Shown one piece after another: positions 1 to 12,355 of a stretch of DNA of 64,000 bases (within the stretch, counting starts at the first letter, position 1; each line of letters opens with the position of its first letter). Both the position numbers and the translations under genes were made by a program. The DNA is from Rutidosis leptorrhynchoides (Eukaryota; Streptophyta; Magnoliopsida; Asterales; Asteraceae): positions 23,882,001 through 23,946,000 of the forward strand of contig NC_092340.1 of NCBI RefSeq assembly GCF_046630445.1, written 5' to 3'. The notes below the pieces were generated by a model. That model had not been told where the DNA came from, made no database searches, and worked only from the letters and a program-made list of their open reading frames with translations.

Positions 1-1144
1 TGTTGGTACATCTGCTAATAATGTGGTGGAATGTAAAAGGTTCCCTGGTAACGATGGTGTATATCTCAATGTTATAATAAGGTTAGTCTGACTGAAAAGT
101 CGAAGTTGACTTGCTGGAGATGTGACAAAACTGGCTACTTTGAATAGGAGTCGCAAAGTTATTTTTGCTAATAAATGCCAAAGAATCTGACGCGGATACG
201 TTGTTTAAACTTTTACTTTGGTTTCAATAGTTTTTCGGGTACATAACTGTGGGTAACATGTGGTTGGATCATCATCTCGATTGCTCATCATTCGAAGTGT
301 CTTCAGAAATTTTCGAAGGGTTTGAACACAGATTGTAATCGTTAACATACATTTGATGTTCTAACACAGTTTTGAAGTCAAAATATAGCTTGTGAAAGAT
401 GTAAGGATCTAAGAGTGATGATTTTGGTCATATCTCGAGTTGAATTTTGAGTTTTCAAAATCAGAATATGTAATTAAATTTTGAATGAGTATGGTTGTTT
501 TGATTTCTATAAAAGAATGTATATTGTTGTGAAAGTAGGGAGTATAATGGATGATTTGCTGAATCAGATTCGAAGAATGTAACATATTATTTGTGAATTT
601 ATATATCTCTCGGGTATTACCTACTCGTTAAAAAATTTCACAATTAATATTTTGTACAAAAGAATTTTATTACAGTCTTTATGAAAATATATATATATGT
701 ATATTTTCTTCAGATGTAACATAGATTTAATGAGTTAATGTTAAATTAAACTCATTTGATTTACGGTTGAAACTAGAATTGAATAATCCCTAAAGGCTTT
801 AAAAAGAACATAACTTTTACGCAGTATTTCTTTAATGACATTGAAATTATGAATCAATACTTCATTATTTGTTGATGTATGATGTTCGGTTCGTGGAATT
901 CTTGTGAATTTTGCAAAGTACGAATGATGTTATCTGAAAAGTTTCGCGTACATCGATGATGAAAGTGTAAAATCAAATATATACTTGATTTATTATGAAT
1001 TGGAATTTGTTGAATTACGACAGAGATTGTAGTTAACGCTGGTTAAGTTGCGGTCGAAGGACGTACATTATTGTATATTTGTAATATGAATTAACCGAGT
1101 AGTTAAGATTCACACACAATAGCTTAGCACGGAAAGATTTATTT

Positions 1145-1254
<110 letters not shown>

Positions 1255-1771
1255 CATATAATTTCTTCAGAGGGAATGAGTTAATTCTTCATAACTCGTT
1301 GATACAATATACACGTTATTGATTCGTAATGATGTCCACAGTGATTCTTGAACTGACAGAGTTTGTGATGTTATCGGTGTTGTTGATTCGGATATTGACT
1401 GTACTGACGATGCTGGTAACGCTGACGGTACTGTTGATGCTTTTGGTAAAGCAAGTTTAGCTTGTTAATCACACACCATTTTTGTCAGGGTTTCTACTCT
1501 TCCTTCTATCATTTTGGTTCGCTTAACTGATTTATGGTTAGGGCTAGATTAGATAATCTCTAAGACTTTAGAGATTACATAATCATCATGGAATGTTTCT
1601 CCAATGAAGTTATGAATTAATACTTCGTCAGTTATTGTTGTTGGTACTCCTTGGTATCTATGGTGCGTATGACGTTGATGCTCGTGGGACAGATTGTGAA
1701 GTTGAAGTTTACGACACGGTTGTGGTTGGAGGTGGTAATGGTACTGTTAGCGTTGATGATGGTGGTACTGG

Positions 1772-2206
1772 TTATGCTGCTGATGCTGCTGCTGGTGTTT
1801 GTAATCTCTGCACCATATTCTCCAAAGCCACTACCCGAGCACGAAGCTCGTTGACTTCTTCTATTACACCGGGGTCATTGTCGGTTCGGACGAGCGGATA
1901 AATAAAATCTAAAATTTGATGTAATATATAATCGTGACGAGATACTCTGGAAATGAGCGAGAACATGGTATTTCGGACAGGTTCGCCGGTAAGTGCTTTA
2001 GGTTCTTCGTCAAGAGGGCAATGTGGTGGATGAAAGGGATCACCTTCTTCTTGTCTCCAATGATTGAGGAGGCTACGAAACCATCCCCAATTCATCCAGA
2101 ATAGGTGATGACTGATTGGTTGATCTATTCCGGTCACACTGCTTTCGGAGCTTGAATGGGATTCCATTTCAGAATCTGAGTGACTTGAACTGATGACGAA
2201 TTCCAT
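1772..2206 (-). CDS. Gag-like N-terminal protein of family-A element, 144 aa
   Basis: This is the only intact copy of a short ORF kept by all three family-A internal regions. It starts with a Ser/Asp/Glu-rich segment (residues about 6-24). A tryptophan-rich stretch follows (FWMNWGWF near residue 36). The most conserved part is around residues 68-125 (TGEPVRNTMFSLISRV, then a VIEEVNELRARVVALENM segment that looks like a short coiled coil). It ends in an Ala-rich tail. The same protein can be read with three nonsense codons at 26731-27216 (+) and without its N-terminus at 63225-63492 (-). Position about 470 bp downstream of the PBS suggests a gag start. No capsid core, zinc knuckle or pol follows. 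Conservation in three copies suggests past selection or a structural RNA role. A truncated gag is the likeliest identity, but the function is unproven. Confidence 0.55.
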   Translation of the reverse strand: MEFVISSSHSDSEMESHSSSESSVTGIDQPISHHLFWMNWGWFRSLLNHWRQEEGDPFHPPHCPLDEEPKALTGEPVRNTMFSLISRVSRHDYILHQILDFIYPLVRTDNDPGVIEEVNELRARVVALENMVQRLQTPAAASAA

Positions 2207-2281
2207 TTCGTACGATTGGATAAAGGATTTTTTTTTTGATATGAAATGATTTTGGCTAACGGATGGTATTCTAATTACATA

Positions 2282-2283
<2 letters not shown>

Positions 2284-2348
<65 letters not shown>
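2284..2348. repeat. (AT)n microsatellite in family-A leader
   Basis: About 32 AT dinucleotides between the gag-like start codon and the primer-binding site. Confidence 0.95.
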
Positions 2349-2350
<2 letters not shown>

Positions 2351-2678
2351 TCAAAAGATTTCGTAGATTACGGAGGACTTTGCGGGATATGTCAGGCAAA
2401 GTTTAAAGTAACAGATACGATAAGATATGATTTAACAGATATGCTAAGATATGAATTTTTGTCTATACACTATTCATGCAATCAATGCAGCAAGACGTGT
2501 CTTAGACTAAAAATGATAAGCAGGTAATTTCCTGATGATGATAAATAGTTAATTTTCGACACAAAATGATAAGCAAAACTTTTGACATGAAGACACGGTC
2601 GAAGTCCAGACTCACTAAAGCATCTAAACAACTATCAGTTAGACACACTAAGGCAAGACCTGGTTCACTAAGACCACT

Positions 2679-2690
2679 GCTCTGATACCA
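2679..2690 (-). other. Primer-binding site (initiator Met tRNA type)
   Basis: The plus strand reads GCTCTGATACCA, the reverse complement of TGGTATCAGAGC, the standard plant PBS matching the 3' end of initiator Met tRNA. Two bases separate it from the LTR end at 2693, as in the complete copy at 26346. Confidence 0.9.
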
Positions 2691-4615
2691 ACTGAAAGGA
2701 CCCGTTCATATACATTATAAACGATTCACAATAGTTGATTACATTACGAGGTATTTGACCTCTACATGATACATTTTACAAACATTGCATTCGTTTTTAA
2801 ATGACAATCTTTCTTTACATCGAAAATTGACAGGCATGCATACCATTTTATAATATCCACTATCCAACTATAAATTGATTTAATAATAATCTTTGATGAA
2901 CTCAATGACTCGAATGCAACGTTCTTCGAAATATGCTATGAAAGACTCCAAGTAATATCTTTAAAATGAGCAAATGCACAGCGGAAGATTTCTTTAACAT
3001 CTGAGAATAAACATGCTTTAAAGTGTCAACCAAAAGGTTGGTGAGTTCATTAGTTTATCATAATCATTTATTTCCATCATTTTAATAGACCACAAGAATT
3101 TCATTTCCAGTTCTCATAAATATACGTCCCATGCATAGAGACAAAAATAATCATTCATATGGTGAACACCTGGTAACCGACATTAACTAGATACATATAA
3201 GAATATCCCCTATCATTCCGGGATCCTCCTTCGGACATGATATAAATTTCGAAGTACTAAAGCATCCGGTACTTTGGATGGGGTTTGTTAGGCCCAATAG
3301 ATCTATCTTTAGAATTCGCGTCAATTAGGGTGTCTGTTCCCTAATTCTTAGATTACCAGACTTTAATAAAAAGGGGCATATTCGATTTCGATAATTCAAC
3401 CATAGAATGTAGTTTCAATTACTTGTGTCTATTTCGTCAAACATTTATAAAAGCGCATGTATTCTCAGTCCCAAAAATATAAAGGGTAAAAAGGCAAATG
3501 AAACTCACCATACTGTATTTCGTAGTAAAAATACATATAACGTCATTGAACAAGTGCAAGGTTGGCCTCGGATTCACGAACCTAAATTAATTATATATAT
3601 TTATGTGTTGGTCAATATTTGTCTAACAAATTAGGTCAAGTCATAGTGTACCACAATTCTAATGCTCGAGACTAATATGCAAAAGTCAACAAAAGTAAAT
3701 TTGACTCAAATTAATTTCCAAAAATCTATACATGATTAATATATAGTTTAAATATCGTCGTTTTATATTTTTAAATATTTTTAAAAGATTTATTAGAGTA
3801 AATAATATAATTTATTTATTAATAAATAAAATTTTATATTAAATTTATATAATAAAATATACTTTTATATATATTAAGTAATAAAATTTATAGGGTTCAT
3901 TTAATATCATAAAGATAATATGATAGGTATTATTAAAGTAAGTTATTACACGTAGTAAAATATGTTTGTATCACATATTTATTTGATAAAATAATATCTA
4001 TAATGTTAGTAAGTAAAAGTTGTATTATTTTGTAATAATTATTATTATTATTATAAAAATATCAATATTTATAATTACTAAGATGACATTATGATAATAC
4101 GATAATTCTAATTATGATAACTTTAATATTTACAATAATTTTTAATATTATCTTTAAAATAATAATTCTATTTAAAATAATAATAATAATAATGATATTT
4201 TATAGTAACAATGACATTTATATTAAAATGATAATTTTTGTTAAAATGATAGTTTTAATACTAACGATACTTTTAATAATAATAGTAATGATAAAAATAA
4301 TAAGAACGATAATTTTATCTAAATCAATATCTTATAATGTTTTAATTTCATCATGATACTCTTACCCATTATTTCCTAATCGTTTCGTTTAATAGCTTTT
4401 AATCATCTTTTATATCGTGTTCATAATAATGATAATAATAGTAATCAAAATAATTAGATGTTACAAATATTTGTTTTAATTACACTAATATTAATAATGA
4501 TAGTTACTATAACATTATTAACGATAATACTAATAATTATCTTAATGATAATATAGTAATAATAATAATAACAATAACAATAACCATTTTTAAATAATGA
4601 TATATATATATTAAT

Positions 4616-4747
<132 letters not shown>

Positions 4748-5502
4748 AATTATAACTTTAACGATAATAACGATAGCAATAATAAAAAAATAACAATTTT
4801 TAATGATAAATTCCTTTTATTGATAAAGATAATAATAATGATAATAATAAGATAAAACTAGAACAACGATAAAAACGACGATAATAATAATCATTTTTAA
4901 TAAAAATATCGAAAATTCAATTGATTATAACTTCTAATCCGTTCATCGAAACCATTCGATATCTAAAGGAAAAGTTCTTAATTTTTCGCTAGCTTTCCAA
5001 GGACATGCATATCTTATACCTTATCTCAACCGCAAGTGTAACTAATTTAAGATTCAACCTAACCTGTCTAAGGGCAATATCAAAAGTACAAGCATGCATA
5101 ATCCTAAATACTCGAGCACTAGTCAGGGATACACTATTAGTATGTAAAAGTTAAATTATGAGTACTCACGTATCAATATTGAGATTCAATATTGCGGAAA
5201 AGGTACATAGACGCAACGGAAATGATAAACACTATATTGACCTCACGAGCATACCCATGAACCATACTCAATCACCTCCATAGCTATAACCCATAATTTC
5301 CTTAATCCTATTCCACTCGAAAAACAATTTTGAAATCACTCGGACAGCACTCCGTCGTAATATTTTATGTATACTAATAATATCTTGAAATAATACGGAG
5401 TAAATATATATATGTAAATCGATTGAGAGAGTTTAGAGAAAAATATTTTCAAGTTTCTATCAAATAATGAAACCTATTGAATTCTATTTATAATAGATTT
5501 TT

Positions 5503-5653
5503 GAATTATTAAAGTGAATTATTAAAGTATGAATTATTAAAGTGAATTATTAAAGTATGAATTATTAAAGTAAATTATTAAAGTATGAATTATTAAAGTG
5601 AATTATTAAAGTATGAATTATTAAAGTGAATTATTAAAGTGAATTATTAAAGT
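5503..5653. repeat. Minisatellite in family-A LTR
   Basis: About eleven tandem copies of GAATTATTAAAGT alternating with GAATTATTAAAGTAT. It is unique to this LTR copy among those in the window. Confidence 0.9.
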
Positions 5654-6406
5654 TAAAGTAAAGTAAAAATAATGTAAAGGTAAAGTTTAAGTATAGTAAA
5701 AGTATAAAACTATGTACGTATAATACGCGTATAAATATATATAATATTAATTTAAATCGTTATATATATTTAATAAAATAAAATATAAATATCGTTATCT
5801 TTATCATACTAGTTAAGTAATGAGTTGTCAAAAGTGGTTCTAGATATTTATAAAAGTTATATACGTTTTAATAATAAAGTTCTTTTTAAACTGAAAACGT
5901 TTTTGTACGTTTGAAACTAAATAGATCAATCGAGTCTTTATGAGATTCAATCTTCCACTATCCTTTGTCTAGTTCTCAATGATTGACAATTTGTTCTTAT
6001 TTATAAATCACTTTACCATTTTCCGAATATTGTTAAAATGGAAAGATTTCTCAAATCAACGTGGACCTTTCAACAGAGACTTGTAATCATAATTCAATAT
6101 ATCTGATAATTCAATCATTTGATCTTATCTTCTAATTCCATTGATAAACATTTTGAAACAGATACAATCATATAAAGTATTTAATCTAATATTCTGTTTA
6201 CGTTTCAAGTTATAATATATATACACACATATATATAATCATATTCGTTTAATGGTTCGTGAATCGTTGAAACTTGGTCGAGGTTGAATGAATGTATGAA
6301 CATAGTTTAAAATTCTTGAAATTTAACTTAACAAATATTGCTTATCGTGTCGGAAACATATAAAGATTAAAGTTTAAATTTGGTTGGAAATTTTCGGGTT
6401 GTCACA

Positions 6407-7428
6407 ACCGCAACAATAATCGCAACAATAACCGCAATCCTAACAATAACTACAACAAACATCCCAATAACAACAACAACTACAATAACCGTTTCAACAA
6501 CAATAACAACCCCAATAACAACCTCAATAACAACAACGGCAATAAAAACCAAAAACAGCCATGTCATAGGTGTGAAGAAAATCATCAGGGGTTTTGCACG
6601 ACATTGCAACAGGTGTAAAAGAAATGGTCATAGCGCGACAAAGTGTGAGGTCTACGGACCAAAGTTTAACAGAACTAAAGGAACAAATAATGTCAGAACA
6701 AGTAATGCCGAAACGAATAGTGTCGGAGCAAGTAATACCAACGCTGTTTGTTATAAATGTGGAAAACCGGGCCACATTATTAGAAATTGCCCGAATCAGA
6801 GGAATACTAATGGGCAGGGCCGTGGAAGAGTTTTCAATATTAAGGCGGCAGAAGCACAGGAAGACCCGGAGCTTGTTACGGGTACGTTTCTTATTGACGA
6901 TAAATCTGCTTATGTTTTATTTGATTCGGGTGCGGATAGAAGTTATATGAGTAGAAAATTTTGTGTTAAATTAAGTTGCCCATTGACGCCTTTGGATAGT
7001 AAATTTTTACTCGAATTAGCAAACGGTAAATTAATTTCACAGATAATATATGTCGGGAGAGAGAAATTAAACTGGGGGATGAAACGTTTAAAATTGATTT
7101 AATACCAGTCGATTTAGGGAGTTTTGACGTAATAATTGACATGGACTGGTTGAAAAAGGTAAGAGCAAAGGTCGTTTGTTACAAAAATGCGATTCGCATT
7201 ATGCGTGAAAAAGGAAAACCTTTAATGGTGTACGGAGAAAAGAACAACGCTAAATTAAATCTTATTAGTAGTTTGAAGGCCCAAAAACTAATAAGAAAAG
7301 GTTGTTACGTCATTCTAGCACACATCGAAGAAGTTAAACCTGAAGAAAAGAACATCAGTGATATTCCCGTCGCAAAAGGATTTCCCGATGTATTTCTGAA
7401 AGAATTACCGGGATTACCCCCACATTGA
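6407..7428 (+). pseudogene. Ty3/gypsy gag C-terminus and protease (broken)
   Basis: It begins with an Asn-rich linker in one frame (6407-6590). After a frameshift come two CCHC zinc knuckles: CX2CX4HX4C at 6605-6646 and again at 6749-6790. These bind RNA in Gag. An aspartic protease follows, with the active-site triad DSG at 6923-6931 in the context LFDSGADRSYMS. A second frame change occurs near 7080-7140. The segment then leads into the protease-RT linker, ending at a TGA at 7426-7428, one base change from an Arg CGA. The gag capsid part lies outside, beyond the inserted family-A element. Domain identity is clear from the motifs; function is lost. Confidence 0.87.
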
Positions 7429-8720
7429 TCCGTTAAATTTCAAATAGACCTTGTACCAGGAGCTGCACCAATATCTCGTGCTCCATACAGACTCGCACCT
7501 AGCGAAATGAAAGAATTACAAAGTCAGTTACAGGAACTTTTAGAGCGTGATTTCATTCGACCAAGCACATCACCATGGGGAGCTCCTGTTTTGTTTGTCA
7601 AGAAGAAAGATGGTACATTCAGGTTGTGTATCGACTATCGAGAGTTGAACAAACTTACCATCAAGAACCGCTACCCACTACCGAGAATCGATGACTTATT
7701 TGATAAACTACAAGGCTCGTCTGTTTATTCGAAGATCGATTTACGTTCTGGATATCATCAAATAAAGGTGAAGGAGGATGATATTCCAAAGACTGCTTTT
7801 AGGACTCGTTACGGTCATTACGAGTTTATGGTTATGCCGTTTGGATTGACTAACGCACCAGCTGTGTTCATGGACCTCATGAACCGAGTGTGTGGGCCAT
7901 ATCTTGACAAGTTTGTCATTGTTTTCATCGATGACATACTTATTTACTCGAAGAATGATCAAGAGCACGAAGAACATTTGAGAAAAGTGCTAGAGTTGCT
8001 GAGAAAAGAAAAACTGTACGCTAAGTTTTCAAAGTGTGCATTTTGGTTGGAAGAAGTTCAATTCATCGGTCACATAGTGAACAAAGAAGGTATTCAGGTG
8101 GATCCAGTAAAGATTGAAACCGTTGAAAAGTGAGAAACCCCGAAAACTCCGAAACACATACGCCAGTTTTTAGGACTAGCTGGTTACTACAGAAGGTTCA
8201 TCCAAGACTTTTCCAGAATATCAAAACCCTTGACTGCATTAACGTATAAAGGGTAGAAATTTGAATGGAAAGATGAACAATAGAAAGCGTTTCAATTGTT
8301 AAAGAAAAAGTTAACTACGGCACCTATATTGTCAATACCTGAAGGGAATGATGATTTTGTGATATATTGTGACGCCTTAAAGCAAGGTCTCGGTTGTGTA
8401 TTAATGCAACGAACGAAAGTAATTGCTTATGCGTCTAGACAATTGAAGATTCACGAACAGAATTTATACGACGCATGATTTAGAATTAGGCGCGGTTGTT
8501 TTTGCATTAAAGACTTAGAGGCACTACTTATATGGGGTCAAAAGTATTATATATACCGACCACAAAAGTCTTCAACACATATTTAATCAGAAACAACAGA
8601 ACATGAGGCAGCGCAGGTGGATTGAATTGTTGAACGATTACGACTTTGAGATTCGTTACCACCCAGGGAAGGCAAATGTGGTAGCCGACTCCTTGAGCAG
8701 AAAGGAAAGAGAACTCATTC
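7429..8720 (+). pseudogene. Ty3/gypsy reverse transcriptase and RNase H (broken)
   Basis: The RT palm runs from about 7507 to 8130. It includes [19 protein letters not shown], the YPLPRIDDL segment, the [12 protein letters not shown] block and the catalytic FIDD box at 7924-7935. Further blocks ([14 protein letters not shown] near 8162) and the RNase H segment follow (DALKQGLGCVLM near 8370, then [11 protein letters not shown] in another frame). Defects are TGA at 8131-8133, TAG codons near 8255 and 8281, a frameshift around 8470 and a TAG near 8514. RT copies RNA to DNA and RNase H removes the RNA strand. Both are inactive here. Confidence 0.9.
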
Positions 8721-9975
8721 GTGTAAAATCTATGAATATAATGATTCACACTAACCTTACTACTCAAATAAAGGAGGCGCAACAAGGAGTTTTAAAAGAG
8801 GGAAACTTAAAGGATGAAATACCCAAAGGATCGGAGAAGCATCTTAATATTCGGGAATACGGAACCCGGTATAGGGCTGAAAGAATTTGGGTACCAAAAT
8901 TTGGAGATATGAGAGAAATGGTACTTAGAGAAGCTCATAAAACCATATACTCAATACATCCTGGAACGGGGAAGATGTACAAGGATCTCAATAAACATTT
9001 TTGGTGGCCAGGTATGAAAGCCGATGTTGCTAAATACGTAGGGGAATGTTTGACGTGTTCTAAGGTCAAAGCGGGGCATCAGAAACCATCAGGTCTACTT
9101 CAACAACCCGAAATCCCGGAATGAAAATGAGAAAACATTACCATGGATTTCATCACTAAATTGTCAAGGACTGCAAGTGGTTTTGATACTATTTGGGTAA
9201 TAGTTGATCGTCTCACCAAATCAGCACACTTCCTGCCAATAAGAGAAGATGACAAGATGGAGAAGTTAGCACGACTGTATTTGAAGGAAGTCATCTCCAG
9301 ACATGAAATACCAATCTCTATTATCTCTGATAGGGATGGCAGATTTATTTCAAGATTCTGGCAGACATTACAGCAAGCATTAGGAACTCGTCTGGACATG
9401 AGTACTGCCTATCATCCATAAACTGATGGGAAGAGCGAAAGGACGATACAAACGCTTGAAGACATGCTACGAGCATGTGTTATTGATTTCAGAAATAGTT
9501 GAGATCGACATCTACCGTTAGCAGAATTTTCCTACAACAACAGCTACCATTCAAGCATTGAGAAGGCTCCGTTTGAAGCACTTTATGGTAGAAAGTGCAG
9601 GTCTCTGATTTATTGGAGTGAAGTGGGGGATAGACATATTGCGGGTCCGAAGATAGTACAAGAAACTACCGAGAAGATTATCCAAATTCAACAACGGTTG
9701 AAAACCTCCCAAAGTCGACAAAAGAGCTACGCCGACATTAAAAGAAAAGATATAGAATTTGAAATTGGAGAGATGGTCGTGCTTAAGGTTGCACCTTGGA
9801 AAGGCGTTGTTTTTATTTTGTAAACGAGGGAAATTAAATCCAAGGTATATTGGACCATTCAAGATTATTGATCGTGTCAGACCAGTAGCTTACCGACTTG
9901 AATTACCTCAACAACTCGCGGCTGTACATAACACTTTCCACGTCTCGAATTTGAAGAAATGTTTTGCTAAAGAAG
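8721..9975 (+). pseudogene. Ty3/gypsy integrase (broken)
   Basis: The HHCC zinc-binding domain is present: His codon near 8957 in IHPGTG, the second His in NKHFWWPG, and the Cys pair in CLTCSKVK near 9050-9060. The DDE catalytic core has Asp at 9146 (MDFIT), Asp at 9329 (ISDRDGRF) and Glu at 9437 (GKSERT). [14 protein letters not shown] / [13 protein letters not shown]-terminal block follows at 9825-9970. Two adjacent TGA codons (about 9122 and 9128), a TAA (9419-9421), a TGA near 9500 and a frameshift near 9815 break it. Family B inserted right after this block. Confidence 0.9.
9971..9975. repeat. Target-site duplication AGAAG of family-B element (left)
   Basis: AGAAG immediately precedes TGTAACACCC at 9976 and is repeated at 18177-18181, right after the 3' LTR. 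Removing the insert rejoins the Ty3 sequence. Confidence 0.95.
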
Positions 9976-10199
9976 TGTAACACCCGTTTTTCAGTTACAC
10001 GTTATTTCGAGCGTCATTCGAAATACGAGGCATGTAAGTGTATATTTGGATCCCAAATAAATTTTTAGTTGATGTTCTAAAACCTTACCATTGGATAGTA
10101 AATCTCATTACGTTTCCAACGATATTTGATTCGTCGAAAACGGAGTTACGGTTTGAAAGTTACGACCAAAACAAGTTCAGTTTCAGACTCAGTTCATTG

Positions 10200-10274
10200 G
10201 GACTCCGTCCAGACTTTAGGATGCCGTCCAACAATGAAGGTTAGGACGCCGTCTAAGCTTTTTGGACGCCGTCC
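10200..10274. repeat. GGACGCCGTCC palindrome cluster, U3 side
   Basis: Four related 11-base units with complementary arms GGACG/CGTCC around one central base: GGACTCCGTCC, a degenerate GATGCCGTCC, GGACGCCGTCT and GGACGCCGTCC. The cluster lies about 40-110 bp upstream of the TATA-like TTAAAAGG. The 3' LTR copy is at 16051-16126. Confidence 0.85.
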
Positions 10275-11275
10275 AGAAGGCCTGACGGGCCAGCAGCTCT
10301 ATTTTACTCAAATTAAAAGGGGTATTTGGGTCTTTTCACTTGGGGTCGGTTTGGGATCATCAAAAATGATCTAGAACTCCATTTGGAGCTCATTCTCACC
10401 CACACAAAACACTCTCATCTTATTTTAGAGAGAGAGGGTTAATTTAGAGTGAGAAAGCTTGGTTTGGTGAAGAAGATGAGCGTTTCGGGTCAAAGCTCGA
10501 GAGTTAAAGTTGTTCCTTTCGTTCACGGCTACATTTTGGTAGTATTGGTAAGTCTCAACTCCGAATTTCATTGTTAAGATTCTTGTGTACATTTAGGGTT
10601 TGAGCTTGTTATTTGTAAAACCCTTTTAGATGATGAAGAGGGTTTATGGAAACCCACTATTTTGATATTTTGCGGGTTTTGGGTTGGTTAATGATTTAAG
10701 CATGTTTAAGGTTTGTAAGTGGGGTATAATCACTAGTATTAGTGATTTTAGGAGTGTTCGAACTTGTAAGACCCATTTGGGGGTAAAATGGGTGAATTTG
10801 GGTTATGTTGAGATAAGGAAAACCCTAATAGCTATGATCTAGGGTTTGGCCATGTGAATTGAAGTTGTAAGTGTTAAATTGTGTTGATTAGTCATTAATA
10901 CACTTGTAGATGATGGAAGAATTGTAAATGGGTCATGTTTGGCTAAAATGGTATGTATAAGTGTTGAAATGGGTCAAATGAGTTAAGGTTGACCTAATTG
11001 GGTGAAATGGGTTTGAAACACCCTAAGTTTGTGCTAATTGGTGTTAGTAGACTTACATCACTAGTTTTAGTAATTAAAGATGAGTCTTGGCCATTTTATA
11101 GGCGGTTTTGGGTGTGAGTGAGTATTGTGGTTAATTCCACAAGTTGTGTATTAAATGTGTACTTATGTATTAGGTACCTTGCTCGAAGCATACGGAAGTG
11201 CTAAATCACCACCGACGTGATAAGGTGAGTGGAATAATTATATGTGTAGGTATATAATGTATCTATTTGTTGTAG

Positions 11276-11533
11276 CGTGAAATGTGTAGTGTCGAGGTGC
11301 TAAGACACCATGTTTCACGTGAAGAGTGTAGCATCGAGGTGTTAAGATGCCACTCGGGTGTAGCATCGAGGTGTTAAGATGCCACCTATGAGTGTAGTGT
11401 CGAGGTGTTAAGACACCACTCCGTAAAATAATGAGTGAAGCATCGAGGTGTTAAGATGCCACTCGGGGTGAAATGCCGAGGTGTTAAGGTGCCACCCTAG
11501 GGGTTAGTGGTGCGAGGTGTTAAGTGCCCTAAC
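11276..11533 (+). repeat. Array of seven tandem hairpins with shared loop GAGGTGYTAA
   Basis: Hairpins lie at 11276-11319, 11324-11355, 11357-11386, 11390-11421, 11433-11464, 11466-11497 and 11503-11533. Each has the ten-base loop GAGGTGTTAA (GAGGTGCTAA in the first). Inner stems alternate between GCATC/GATGC and GTGTC/GACAC, with the last two using G-T pairs. Outer stems also change in pairs: GAGTG/CACTC, GGTG/CACC, GGGTG/CACCC, GTTAG/CTAAC, and CGTGAAA/TTTCACG in the first. A small unpaired TA or AA usually sits between the two stems. Paired substitutions with an invariant loop indicate that the folded form matters, most likely in RNA. No known element is recognised. Confidence 0.88.
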
Positions 11534-12199
11534 GGATGTTGTGAACACCGATGGCGTTTTCGCGAGCGCCGTTCCCTTGTACTATTGGTTAACCATGGTT
11601 ATTTGTGTTGTAGCGTAAGCATATTATATTTGTTCATATTATATATGCTTTTGTTATGCTAGCTTGATTATTGGAGGTTATAGCTTGTAATTGTGATGAT
11701 AAGCTAATTGTGTTGCTAGCATGTATGCGGTATGTGAGTAAGTGTTTGCAAGTAGGTATATTATATATGTATGTGTATAATTATTGCATTCACTAAGCCT
11801 CGGCTTACCCCTCTCGTTGTTTACCTTTTTACAGGTATTGTGTTATTGATGCTAGCTAGTTGTTAGACTAGACGTGCAGGAGCGGTTGGGCTTGATGGGG
11901 TAGCTTTTGGTTATATGGACGCGGATTGGGGATTTGGTAGTCTCCGGGATTATGCTCTTGGTATCGGGTTGGGTTGTAGAGTTCTAATCCGTCTAAAGAG
12001 ATAAATGGGTCGAAACTGCTAGTTTATTTGTAAAACGGGTCATTGTGAGCCAGGGGTTGTAAAACTTGTTTTTATGGTGGCAATATCTTAGTTTTACTTA
12101 ATATGTCATATTGTGAAAATGGTTTCATTGAAAAGTGTCGGGGAGCGAGTTTTTCGCTCGCGTGTAAACAAAAACTGATCAGTACTTTTTAGTTCATTG

Positions 12200-12274
12200 G
12201 GACGCCGTCCCAAATCCTTGGACGCCGTCCCAGTTGTAAAGGCTGGACGCCGTCCCGATTTCTGGACGCCGTCC
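12200..12274. repeat. GGACGCCGTCC palindrome cluster, LTR 3' end
   Basis: Four perfect GGACGCCGTCC units about 20 bases apart. The 3' LTR (18053-18107) has only three, which accounts for its 20-bp shortening. Confidence 0.92.
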
Positions 12275-12343
12275 AGATGGGCAGTCAAAGAATTTTTTTT
12301 TTTGTGTCGTGTTTTTGGTAAATCAATGTTGGGTTGTTACAAG

Positions 12344-12355
12344 TGGTATCAGAGC
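12344..12355 (+). other. Primer-binding site of family B
   Basis: TGGTATCAGAGC, the initiator Met tRNA type, two bases after the LTR end at 12341. Confidence 0.93.

Larger units (their letters stand above)
9976..12341 (+). repeat. Family-B 5' LTR, 2366 bp
   Basis: Starts TGTAACACCC and ends GGGTTGTTACA. From left to right it holds a GGACGCCGTCC palindrome cluster (10200-10274), an AT-rich candidate promoter (TTAAAAGG near 10313), a purine-rich leader (GAGAGAGAGGG near 10430), the seven-hairpin array (11276-11533) and a second palindrome cluster (12200-12274) close to the 3' end. Confidence 0.95.

Noticed and set aside
11281..11533. Regularly repeated units, considered as a CRISPR array
   Set aside because: The context is a plant LTR. 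The conserved part is a hairpin loop with covarying arms, not a constant repeat with unrelated spacers.
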